A model generated the notes under the pieces. The model was not told where the DNA came from. It was given only the letters and a program-made list of their open reading frames with translations, and did no database searches. Shown one piece after another: positions 1 through 6,096 of a stretch of DNA of 8,290 nucleotides. Positions within the stretch are counted from its first letter, which is position 1. Every line of letters begins with the position of its first letter. The stretch spans positions 110,297 through 118,586 of the forward strand of contig DCJH01000044.1 in NCBI GenBank assembly GCA_002317385.1, in the 5' to 3' direction. Both the position numbers and the translations under genes were made by a program. The DNA comes from Prevotella sp. UBA1705 (lineage in GTDB: Bacteria > Bacteroidota > Bacteroidia > Bacteroidales > Bacteroidaceae).

Positions 1-1723
1 CGAGCACGGCGACCTTCTTCGCGATGTTCTTGGTACCGCCCTTGGGCTTGGGTTTCTCCTGTTTTTCGGCCTTTTTGGGGGTCTCGACCACGCCGGACGC
101 GGCCTGTTCGGCCTTTTGGCGTTCGCGGTAGGCCAGAAACGCCTCGTAATTGCCGGTAAAGTCGGTATACGTACCGTTCTCCAGGTAAATGATGCGGGTG
201 GCGAAGCGGGAGACGAAATAGCGGTCGTGGCTGACGAAGAGCAGCGTGCCGGTGAACGCCTCGAAAGCTTCCTCGATCCATTCGCGGCTCATGAGGTCTA
301 GGTGGTTGGTGGGCTCGTCGAGTATCAGCAGGTTGACGGGTTCGAGCAGCAATCTGATCATGGCCAGACGCGAACGCTCACCTCCCGACAGCACTTTGAC
401 CATCTTTTCGGAGGTCTCTCCACCAAACATAAACGCTCCCAGGAGGTCGTTGATCTTCAGTCGCATCTCGCCCGTAGCCACACGGTCTATGGTGTCATAG
501 ATGATGATGCGCTCGTCCAACAGCTGCGCCTGGTTCTGGGCGAAGTATCCAATTTGTACGTTGTGGCCAATCTTCAGCTTGCCCGAGAAGGGAATTTCGC
601 CCATGATACATTTCACAAGCGTAGACTTACCCTCGCCGTTCTTGCCCACAAAGGCCACCTTCTCGCCCCTCCTGATGGTGAGCGTCACATGGTCGAACAC
701 CGTGTGCTCGCCGTAGTCCTTGCGCACCTCGTCGCAAATGACGGGGAAATCTCCCGATCGCAGGCAGGGCGGAAACTTGAGATGCATCACCCGATTGTCC
801 ACATCGTCGACTTCTACCGGTACAATCTTCTCCAACTGCTTGATGCGCTGCTGCACCTGCACAGCCTTGGTGGCCTGATAGCGGAACCGGTCTATGAATG
901 CCTTGATGTCGGCAATCTCCTTCTGTTGGTTCTCGTAGGCACGTATCTGCTGCTCGCGACGCTCCCGCCGCAACACCACATAGTGGTCGTAGGTCACCTT
1001 ATAGTCTTCCACCCGTCCGCAGGTTATCTCCAGCGTACGGTTGGTTACATTATTGATGAAGGCACGGTCGTGACTCACCAGCACCACGGCCTTGGCACTC
1101 GTGGCCAGGAATCGCTCCAGCCACTGTATGCTCTCAATGTCGAGATGGTTGGTGGGCTCATCGAGGAGCAGCACGTCGGGATGCTGGAGCAATATCTTGG
1201 CCAGCTCTATTCGCATGCGCCATCCACCCGAGAACTCGCGTGTGGGGCGCTCCAAATCGCTCTGCTCAAATCCCAGTCCGGTGAGCGTGCGCTCCATCTC
1301 GGCCTCGTAGTTCTCTCCGCCCATCATCATGAATCGGTCGTGCTCCTGCGTGAATTTCTCCACTAATGCCAGGTAGTCGTCGCTTTCATAGTCGGTGCGC
1401 GCACTCATCTCCTGCTGCATCCGGTCGAGCTTGGCTTTCATATCCGTATGGTTGGAGAATGCCTTACGCGTCTCCTCACGCACCGTGGTATCGTCGGAAA
1501 GGTTCATCACCTGCGGCAAATAGCCTATCGTGGTGTCGGTGGGTACGGCTACTGTGCCCGACGTGGGCTTCTGCTTGCCACACAATATCTTGAGCATGGT
1601 CGACTTGCCGGCTCCGTTTTTTCCCACCAACGCAATGCGGTCGCGGTCGCCTATGACAAAACTAACATCACGAAACAGAGGATCTACACTAAACTCTACC
1701 TTTAAATTCTCTACAGAAATCAT
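1..1723 (-). CDS. ABC-F family ATPase (translation factor type), 3' end beyond window
   Basis: This encodes a soluble twin-ATPase protein of the ABC-F family. Known members bind the ribosomal E site and relieve stalled or drug-blocked ribosomes; they are not transporters, and no membrane segment is seen here. The visible part is 574 residues. First ATPase domain: Walker A GKNGAGKST at about 34-42, signature FSGGWRMRIELAK from 164, Walker B LLLDEP around 188 followed by TNHLD. A charged helical linker at about 245-300 (FIDRFRYQATKA) matches the tRNA-contacting linker. Second ATPase domain: Walker A GKNGEGKST from 360, signature LSGGERSRLAM from 445, Walker B LILDEPTNHLD around 469. A Lys/Pro-rich linker (KPKPKGG) then leads toward a probable C-terminal coiled coil outside the window. 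The first signature and linker are closest to the YheS-like branch. The start (ATGATTTCT, MISVENLKVE) fits the family N-terminus. Whether it is housekeeping or antibiotic-protective cannot be told from sequence alone; context favours housekeeping. Confidence 0.95.
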   Translation of the reverse strand, partial: MISVENLKVEFSVDPLFRDVSFVIGDRDRIALVGKNGAGKSTMLKILCGKQKPTSGTVAVPTDTTIGYLPQVMNLSDDTTVREETRKAFSNHTDMKAKLDRMQQEMSARTDYESDDYLALVEKFTQEHDRFMMMGGENYEAEMERTLTGLGFEQSDLERPTREFSGGWRMRIELAKILLQHPDVLLLDEPTNHLDIESIQWLERFLATSAKAVVLVSHDRAFINNVTNRTLEITCGRVEDYKVTYDHYVVLRRERREQQIRAYENQQKEIADIKAFIDRFRYQATKAVQVQQRIKQLEKIVPVEVDDVDNRVMHLKFPPCLRSGDFPVICDEVRKDYGEHTVFDHVTLTIRRGEKVAFVGKNGEGKSTLVKCIMGEIPFSGKLKIGHNVQIGYFAQNQAQLLDERIIIYDTIDRVATGEMRLKINDLLGAFMFGGETSEKMVKVLSGGERSRLAMIRLLLEPVNLLILDEPTNHLDLMSREWIEEAFEAFTGTLLFVSHDRYFVSRFATRIIYLENGTYTDFTGNYEAFLAYRERQKAEQAASGVVETPKKAEKQEKPKPKGGTKNIAKKVAVL

Positions 1724-1731
1724 CGATGATT
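1718..1731 (-). repeat. Perfect 14-bp palindrome over the ABC-F start codon
   Basis: AATCATCGATGATT reads identically on both strands. On the minus strand the ATG of the ABC-F gene lies in its right half. As RNA it could fold into a 5-bp stem with a UCGA loop that partly covers the start codon, or it could be a small dimer-binding site in DNA. The palindrome is directly visible; any function is inference, since 14-bp palindromes also arise by chance. Confidence 0.5.
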
Positions 1732-1750
1732 AAGACGTATATTATAATTG

Positions 1751-1780
1751 CAAAGTTACAAAAAAAGCCAGTACCCCAAA
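1751..1780 (-). promoter_or_regulatory. Bacteroidetes-type promoter for the ABC-F gene
   Basis: On the minus strand a TTTG (1777-1780) is followed after 18 bp by TAACTTTG (1758-1751). This matches the -33 TTTG and -7 TAnnTTTG elements used by the Bacteroidetes primary sigma factor. Transcription would start near 1745, giving a leader of roughly 20 nt before the ATG at 1723. It lies downstream of the terminator of the L20 operon, so the ABC-F gene looks independently transcribed. Confidence 0.8.
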
Positions 1781-1814
1781 CAGTTATACCGATTTTTATT
1801 CACTTCCTATAGAT

Positions 1815-1844
1815 AAAAAAAAGCGAACCACATGGTGGTCCGCT
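1815..1844 (-). terminator. Intrinsic terminator of the infC-rpmI-rplT operon
   Basis: Read on the minus strand, AGCGGACCAC, loop CAT, GTGGTTCGCT form a 10-bp stem (one G-U pair) running straight into eight T residues. It sits 30 bp beyond the rplT stop codon and before the ABC-F promoter, so it closes the ribosomal operon. Confidence 0.93.
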
Positions 1845-1874
1845 CTATTGCTTGACTGAACAAGTGAAGGATCG

Positions 1875-2219
1875 TTACTTCACCTTGTCTACGATAGCCT
1901 TGAAAGCCTCGGGATTGTTCACGGCGAGGTCGGCGAGCACCTTACGGTTAATCTCGATGCCGCTCTTATGGAGGGCACCCATCAGCTGGCTGTAGCTCAT
2001 GTCCTGAAGGCGTGCAGCTGCGTTGATACGCTGGATCCAGAGGGCGCGGAAGTTGCGCTTTTTGTTACGACGGTCACGGTAAGCATAGGTCAGACCCTTC
2101 TCCCAAGTATTCTTGGCTACGGTCCAGACGTTCTTGCGAGCACCATAATAACCCTTGGTGAGCTTCAGAATTCTAGTTCTCTTTGCTTTTGAGGCAACGT
2201 GATTTACTGATCTTGGCAT
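1875..2219 (-). CDS. rplT: 50S ribosomal protein L20
   Basis: The 114-residue product is L20, a basic protein that binds 23S rRNA early in assembly of the large subunit. The N-terminus MPRSVNHVASKAKRTRILK followed by GYYGARKN and YAYRDRRNKKRNFR is the classic L20 signature. The C-terminal part (LWIQRINAAARL, MSYSQLMGALHKSGIEINRKVLADLA) is the globular rRNA-binding domain. Length is normal for the family. It is the last gene of infC-rpmI-rplT, starting 39 bp after the rpmI stop. In other bacteria L20 represses this operon by binding its own mRNA; an equivalent here is possible but not shown. No Shine-Dalgarno sequence is evident before the ATG. Confidence 0.98.
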   Translation of the reverse strand: MPRSVNHVASKAKRTRILKLTKGYYGARKNVWTVAKNTWEKGLTYAYRDRRNKKRNFRALWIQRINAAARLQDMSYSQLMGALHKSGIEINRKVLADLAVNNPEAFKAIVDKVK

Positions 2220-2258
2220 AATTTTTCTTCTTTAAACGTTCGACTAAAAAGTTAATAA

Positions 2259-2456
2259 TTAGCGGAGGCAGAGCAAGTCACGTACCTGCTTCATGTTGGT
2301 CTGGTCTACCAGTGTGGTGTGCACCAGGTTTCTCTTCTGCTTCTTGGTCTTCTTAGTCAGAATGTGACTGTGGTAAGCATGCTTACGTTTGATCTTACCG
2401 GTACCGGTGAAACGGAATCTCTTCTTTGCGCCGGAATTAGTCTTTACTTTTGGCAT
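2259..2456 (-). CDS. rpmI: 50S ribosomal protein L35
   Basis: A 65-residue, strongly basic protein beginning MPKVKTNSGAKKRFRFTGTG, which is the L35 signature; the middle part is rich in Lys, His and Arg (KIKRKHAYHSHILTKKTKKQKR). It is a structural component of the large ribosomal subunit. The reading frame is open for 13 more codons upstream (to 2495), but the family invariably starts at MPKVKT, so the ATG at 2456 is chosen. The sequence before it is A-rich (AACAACAAAAAAATG) with no Shine-Dalgarno site, as is common in Bacteroidetes. It sits between infC (75 bp upstream) and rplT (39 bp downstream) in the standard order. Confidence 0.97.
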   Translation of the reverse strand: MPKVKTNSGAKKRFRFTGTGKIKRKHAYHSHILTKKTKKQKRNLVHTTLVDQTNMKQVRDLLCLR

Positions 2457-2487
2457 TTTTTTGTTGTTTAAATTGTTATTAATAAAA

Positions 2488-2518
2488 GGTGGCAACGCAT
2501 ATACCCGGCGGTACCACT
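2488..2518 (-). promoter_or_regulatory. Imperfect stem-loop in the infC-rpmI spacer, candidate translational operator
   Basis: On the minus strand, AGTGG near 2518-2514 can pair with CCACC-type bases at 2492-2488 (four Watson-Crick pairs plus a G-U). Inside, CGC at 2510-2508 can pair with GCG at 2498-2496, with a small internal loop between the two stems. It lies about 30 nt before the rpmI ATG. In Gammaproteobacteria L20 controls rpmI-rplT through RNA structure in this spacer. A similar role is inference, and the fold is not strong. Confidence 0.3.
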
Positions 2519-2531
2519 CAGTGTTTCTTTC

Positions 2532-3218
2532 TTAACCCTCGGTCTCCTCAACCAGTTTCTTCAGGGCATCGCCTCCTTTGGCGTTGGCCAGCAGACCATT
2601 CTTCTCTGCCTGCTCCTCTTCCTTTACCTTGGCCACCTCCTTAGCAGCCTGCTCGGCAGCCATACGGTCGCGCTTCTGCTGGCTCTGCTTGGCCACGCCC
2701 ACCTTCTTGGGTGCGAGGAAGAGGAACATCTTTTTTCCTTCGAGCTTGGGCAGCTGCTCCACCTTGGCAAATTCCTCCAGGTCGTTGGCAAAACGCAGCA
2801 GCAACACCTCGCCCTGCTCCTTGAAAAGGATGGAACGACCACGGAAGAACACGTAGGCACGCACCTTGTTGCCCTCTTCGAGGAACTCCTTGGCGTGCTT
2901 CAGCTTGAAGTTGTAGTCGTGGTCGTCGGTCTGAGGTCCGAAACGGATTTCCTTGACTTCTACCTTCACCTGCTTCTGCTTCATCTCCTTCTGACGTTTC
3001 TTCTGCTGGTAAAGGAACTTGCTATAGTCGATGATTCGACAAACAGGAGGCTGTGCGTTAGGAGAAATCTCCACAAGGTCTACACCTTGCTGGCGAGCCA
3101 AGTCCAACGCCTGTCGGGTCGGCATCACTTCAGCACCATCGTCACTTACCACGCGAACTTCACGAACATGAATCTGTCCATTCACGCGATATTGATTCTT
3201 CACATTGTCTTTCTTCAT
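2532..3218 (-). CDS. infC: Translation initiation factor IF-3
   Basis: IF-3 binds the 30S subunit, blocks premature 50S joining and checks start-codon and initiator-tRNA pairing. The 228-residue product has the N-terminal domain at about 8-77 (YRVNGQIHVREVRVV, VDLVEISPNAQPPVCRIIDYSK) and then the Lys/Gln-rich linker helix. The C-terminal domain is at about 84-170 (EVKEIRFGPQTDDHDYNFKL, VFFRGRS). A charged tail of about 58 residues (171-228), rich in Lys, Glu and Ala, follows; the E. coli protein has about 180 residues and lacks it. Bacteroidales homologues also carry variable tails. An in-frame TGA directly precedes the ATG, so translation starts at this ATG and not at a rare AUU as in E. coli. 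It is the first gene of infC-rpmI-rplT. The thrS gene often found just upstream in other bacteria is absent here. Confidence 0.98.
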   Translation of the reverse strand: MKKDNVKNQYRVNGQIHVREVRVVSDDGAEVMPTRQALDLARQQGVDLVEISPNAQPPVCRIIDYSKFLYQQKKRQKEMKQKQVKVEVKEIRFGPQTDDHDYNFKLKHAKEFLEEGNKVRAYVFFRGRSILFKEQGEVLLLRFANDLEEFAKVEQLPKLEGKKMFLFLAPKKVGVAKQSQQKRDRMAAEQAAKEVAKVKEEEQAEKNGLLANAKGGDALKKLVEETEG

Positions 3219-3249
3219 TCAACTATATTAAAGCCTATTTTTTATTTGA

Positions 3250-3266
3250 TGGGTACAATGCACCCA
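3250..3266 (-). promoter_or_regulatory. Stem-loop at the predicted 5' end of the infC mRNA
   Basis: On the minus strand TGGGTGC, loop ATT, GTACCCA can form a 7-bp stem with one G-U pair. It begins only a few nucleotides after the start site predicted from the upstream -7 box, so the mRNA would carry a hairpin almost at its 5' end. No T-run follows, so it is not a terminator. A role in mRNA stability or control is inference. Confidence 0.4.
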
Positions 3267-3276
3267 ATTCAGCGTG

Positions 3277-3308
3277 CAAAATTACAAAAATAAACCTAAA
3301 GCCCCAAA
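3277..3308 (-). promoter_or_regulatory. Bacteroidetes-type promoter of the infC-rpmI-rplT operon
   Basis: On the minus strand TTTG (3308-3305), then 20 bp, then TAATTTTG (3284-3277) match the -33 and -7 elements of the Bacteroidetes primary sigma factor. Transcription would start near 3270, giving a leader of about 50 nt before the infC ATG at 3218. This makes the operon independent of relA upstream. Confidence 0.8.
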
Positions 3309-3458
3309 TATTATCCCAAAAATTGTTGTCCGAACCACTCAATATTTTCATAAAAGCCCTCTCCGACCCCATTTTGAGGCTCAAACCTTCGACTCAATCG
3401 CATACACATCCTAACTGATTAACAACAGGTTACGACGATATTGACTATTGTTCAGTAG

Positions 3459-3479
3459 GGACATGCCCCGTGCATGTTC
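3459..3479. repeat. REP-like palindrome
   Basis: On the plus strand GGACATGC, loop CCCGT, GCATGTTC form an 8-bp stem with one G-T pair, within AT-rich intergenic DNA. No T-run follows on either strand, so it is not an intrinsic terminator. Its form (GTAGGGACATGC followed by a GCATGT-type arm) resembles dispersed intergenic palindromes of Bacteroidetes, but only one copy lies in the window, so repeat status cannot be proven here. Confidence 0.45.
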
Positions 3480-3698
3480 GCACCGCCGAATGGGATAACA
3501 TCATATTTGTTATTTCTTGATTTTCATTATAACATAATGATAAAGAACTTTCATAATGACATATTTTCCAGTCTTCGAACCCATGACATAAGCAACGCTC
3601 CGCGTTTCACAATGACATGCTGATTACCATGATGGAGGTTTGTTGTGAATTGCATCGACCTTATTGTAACATGTAATTTTGTAACAATGTAACAAAAT

Positions 3699-3761
3699 GA
3701 GTGACGAAGGTTGAATGTTGAGTGACGAAGGTTGAATGTTGAGTGACGAATGTTGAATGAC
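3699..3761. repeat. Three 21-bp tandem repeats
   Basis: The unit GAGTGACGAAGGTTGAATGTT occurs exactly twice (3699-3719 and 3720-3740). A third, diverged copy (3741-3761) has a change at GAATG and ends in GAATGAC. The unit length is a multiple of three, which keeps frames open and makes a spurious repeat peptide. Tandem repeats of this flavour are common in Bacteroidales intergenic regions and can vary in copy number between strains. Confidence 0.9.
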
Positions 3762-3783
3762 GAATTGCCCACCCCGCGCCAGC

Positions 3784-3828
3784 CAATTTTGAATTATGAA
3801 ACGAAGTTCGACGAAGTCAATTTTGAAT
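3784..3828. repeat. 11-bp direct repeat flanking a CGAAG-rich core
   Basis: CAATTTTGAAT occurs at 3784-3794 and again at 3818-3828, the second ending two bases before the relA stop codon. Between the copies lie ATGAAACGAAGTTCGACGAAG-like words with CGAAG twice. It may be a decayed part of the same repeat family as the tandem array just downstream of relA. No function is apparent. Confidence 0.6.
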
Positions 3829-3830
3829 GA

Positions 3831-6038
3831 TTAAATTCTCTCCACCTGCTTCACTCCTTTCACTGTCTTGAGCTTGCGGATGAGGAGTTGGAGCTTGGTG
3901 GTGTCTTCGAGTTGCACCACGAGGTTGCCTGAGAAGAGTCCGTCGTGGGAGTCGATGTTGATGGAGCGCATCACTATCTTCTCGTCTTTGGAGATGATGT
4001 TGGTGATGTTGGAGATGATTCCGATGTCGTCGTGACCGATGACACGCAGGGTGATGCCATACTTCGACGTGCTCTTGCCACTCCACCTTGCCTTCACGAT
4101 GCGATAGCCGAAACGACGCCTGAGCTCGGGAGCGTTGGGACAACTGCTGCGATGAATCTTGATGCCTCCGTTCACGGTGACGAATCCGAATATCGGGTCG
4201 CCATAGATGGGATTGCAGCAGGAGGCCAGCTGATAGTCGATGCCCTTGAGGTTCTGGTCGATGGTGAGCACGTCGTCGCTCTCCTTGGCGAGCTCCTTCT
4301 CCGGACTCTCGTACTCGAAATTCTCGGCGGAGCGCGCCTCATGGTCTTTCGACGCGTTTTGGAGATGGTCGCGCACCTCCACATAGCGGTCTATCACGTC
4401 GTTGGGCTCGAGCTTGCCGTCGGCTATCTGCTTGTAGAAGTCGGACACCTCCTTGAATCCCAGTTTCTTGACGAGATGGCCCATGATGCTCTCTTCGAGC
4501 TCAATCTTCTTGTTGCGGAAGCGACGCTCGAGCATCTCCTTGGCATAGAGTCCGTCTTTCACGGTGGTCTCCTTGAGGGCCAGTCGAATCTTGGAGCGTG
4601 CCTTGGTGGTCTTGGCGATATTGAGCCAGTCGCGCTTGGGTGTCTGATTGCTTTGGGTGATGACCTCCACGGTGTCGCCCGAGTGGAGCTGCTCGCGCAT
4701 GGGCACCACCTTGCCGTTGATGCGCCCACCCACGCAGGTGTTGCCTATCTTCGAGTGGATGCGATAGGCGAAGTCGAGAATGGTGGCGTCGGCAGGAAAC
4801 TTGGAAAGGTCGCCCTTGGGCGTGAACACATACACCTCTTCGGGGGCGAGCGACATGCGGAACTGGTCCATCACCTGCAGGTTGTCGCCGGCTTCGAGGG
4901 CCGTGCGGATGTTGGCCAGCCACTCGTCCATCTGTCCGCCGGCCTTGATGCCCTTGTAGCGCCAGTGGGCAGCGAGTCCGTGCTCGGCGATGTCGTCCAT
5001 GCGCTCGGTCCTGATCTGCACCTCCACCCACTTGTTCTCGGGCCCGAGCACGGTGATGTGGAGGCTCTCGTAGCCGTTCGATTTGGGCACCGAGAGCCAG
5101 TCGCGCAGGCGCTTGGGGTTGGGCTGATACATGTCGGTCACGATGGAATAGGCCTGCCAGCACTGCTGCTTCTCCTTGTCCTCGGGCGAGTCGATGATGA
5201 TGCGGATGGCAAACAGGTCGTAGATGCCTTCGAACCCGCATTTCTGCTTCTTCATCTTCTGCCAGATGGAGTGGATAGACTTGGTGCGACCCTTCATGTG
5301 GAACTTGAGTCCCGCCTCTTCCAAGTTCTTCTGTATGGGGCTGATAAACCTCTCGATGAAAGCATCGCGCGAACGCTTGGTGGCGTTGAGCTTATCCTTG
5401 ATCATGTAGTAGGCATCGTGCTCCAGGTATTTGAGCGAGAGGTCTTCGAGCTCGCTCTTGAGGGTATAGAGTCCGAGCTTGTGGGCCAGCGGGGCATAGA
5501 GATAGTTGGCCTCCTCCGACACCTGGTGCTTGGCCTCCAGGTTATGCGTGTCGCGTATCTGTCGCATGATGTTCACGCGGTCGGCGATCATGATGAGTAT
5601 CACCCGCATGTCCTCGGCGAAACTCAGCAGCAGGTTGCGGAAGTTCTCGCTCTCCACCACGGGATTCTTCTCATAGAGCTTCTGAATCTTGGCCAGTCCG
5701 TGGATGATGTGCTCCACGTTGGTGCCAAAGCGTCGCCTGATGCTCTCGGGCACCCCATGGTCGGCGGGCAGGGTGCCATAGAGCAGCGTGGCTATCACTC
5801 CGTCGCGGCTCAGGCCTATCTCGTCTACGGCAATCTGAGCCGTCTGGAGGGAGGTGAGCACGGGATTGAGTCCGAACATGTCGCGACGCACCTGCCCGTT
5901 GTCGATGGCCTGGCGCACATAGCTCTCCAGCACCTGCTCGTCGTCCGGCTCAAGGGCAGAGCCGATGGCTCCCCTGAGATGGGTCCGGATGTCCCTGATC
6001 TCGTTGAGTTCTTCCTGCGTAAATTCCATGTCGTTCAT
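3831..6038 (-). CDS. relA: RelA/SpoT-family (p)ppGpp synthetase with degenerate hydrolase domain
   Basis: A long RelA/SpoT homologue (735 residues), the stringent-response enzyme that makes (p)ppGpp from ATP and GDP/GTP. Domains: a decayed HD hydrolase region at about 50-160; synthetase at about 245-365 (GRTKSIHSIWQKM 250-262, YDLFAIRI 273-280, NGYESLH 321-327, EVQIRT 339-344, AEHGLAAHW 351-359); TGS at about 401-461; a Cys/His domain at about 600-645 (C607, C608, H629, C633); ACT at about 661-735. The hydrolase site is lost: the usual LLHD is LLYG (85-88) and the usual DRLHNMR is DRVNIMR (153-159). Expected activity is therefore synthesis without hydrolysis, with a second RSH elsewhere doing hydrolysis. 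The metal-linked loop is R310-L-R-D313, like RxKD rather than the ExDD of proteobacterial RelA. The start could be nine bases later, at 6029 (see the AGGAG site). It is 58 bp from the COG0523 gene, with no promoter seen between them. Confidence 0.95.
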   Translation of the reverse strand: MNDMEFTQEELNEIRDIRTHLRGAIGSALEPDDEQVLESYVRQAIDNGQVRRDMFGLNPVLTSLQTAQIAVDEIGLSRDGVIATLLYGTLPADHGVPESIRRRFGTNVEHIIHGLAKIQKLYEKNPVVESENFRNLLLSFAEDMRVILIMIADRVNIMRQIRDTHNLEAKHQVSEEANYLYAPLAHKLGLYTLKSELEDLSLKYLEHDAYYMIKDKLNATKRSRDAFIERFISPIQKNLEEAGLKFHMKGRTKSIHSIWQKMKKQKCGFEGIYDLFAIRIIIDSPEDKEKQQCWQAYSIVTDMYQPNPKRLRDWLSVPKSNGYESLHITVLGPENKWVEVQIRTERMDDIAEHGLAAHWRYKGIKAGGQMDEWLANIRTALEAGDNLQVMDQFRMSLAPEEVYVFTPKGDLSKFPADATILDFAYRIHSKIGNTCVGGRINGKVVPMREQLHSGDTVEVITQSNQTPKRDWLNIAKTTKARSKIRLALKETTVKDGLYAKEMLERRFRNKKIELEESIMGHLVKKLGFKEVSDFYKQIADGKLEPNDVIDRYVEVRDHLQNASKDHEARSAENFEYESPEKELAKESDDVLTIDQNLKGIDYQLASCCNPIYGDPIFGFVTVNGGIKIHRSSCPNAPELRRRFGYRIVKARWSGKSTSKYGITLRVIGHDDIGIISNITNIISKDEKIVMRSINIDSHDGLFSGNLVVQLEDTTKLQLLIRKLKTVKGVKQVERI

Positions 6039-6043
6039 CTCCT
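6039..6043 (-). promoter_or_regulatory. AGGAG ribosome-binding-like site bearing on the relA start
   Basis: AGGAG abuts the ATG at 6038 with no spacer, which would not work as a Shine-Dalgarno site for that codon. It is 9 nt from the next in-frame ATG at 6029, a usable distance. If it functions, the protein begins MEFTQEELNE and has 732 residues. Shine-Dalgarno use is weak in Bacteroidetes, so this is suggestive only. Confidence 0.45.
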
Positions 6044-6096
6044 ACCAATTTGATTGCGTGGACTATAAAAATCGTTCCTCCTTCCATTCTCCCCGC

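Larger units (their letters stand above)
3219..3830. other. 612-bp AT-rich intergenic region without a credible gene
   Basis: This gap between the relA stop and the infC start contains the infC promoter and leader near its left end. It also holds a small palindrome TTTGAGGCTCAAA at 3373-3385, a REP-like hairpin at 3459-3479, a cluster of three TGTAACA words at 3665-3694, and tandem and direct repeats from 3699 on. The only longer open frame (minus, about 3551-3772) is the 21-bp repeat read as seven-residue units. No tRNA or known RNA fold, and no clear terminator for relA, is visible. Confidence 0.7.

Noticed and set aside
302..1366. A 354-codon open frame on the plus strand opposite the ABC-F gene
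   Set aside because: Antisense shadow of a strongly conserved ABC-F gene, with His/Leu-rich composition and no domain.
1724..1874. Bacteroidales-1 RNA, a structured RNA often found downstream of L20 genes
   Set aside because: Only about 150 bp lies between rplT and the ABC-F start, taken up by the operon terminator and the ABC-F promoter. There is no room for a promoter-to-terminator RNA gene and no second terminator.
3459..3479. Terminator for relA or for an unseen RNA
   Set aside because: The stem is decent, but no T-run follows on either strand and it lies about 350 bp from the relA stop.
3699..3761. CRISPR array
   Set aside because: The repeats are directly adjacent, without spacers, and no cas gene is near.
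3551..3772. A 73-codon minus-strand frame with repeated HSTFNLR units
   Set aside because: The repeat peptide is simply the 21-bp DNA repeat translated; the rest has no coding character.
3945..6053. A 702-codon open frame on the plus strand opposite relA
   Set aside because: It mirrors the relA coding strand and comes from the high GC at third positions of relA. The protein is an unlikely His/Val/Leu/Gly-rich sequence without any recognisable domain, while relA is a clear full-length family member.
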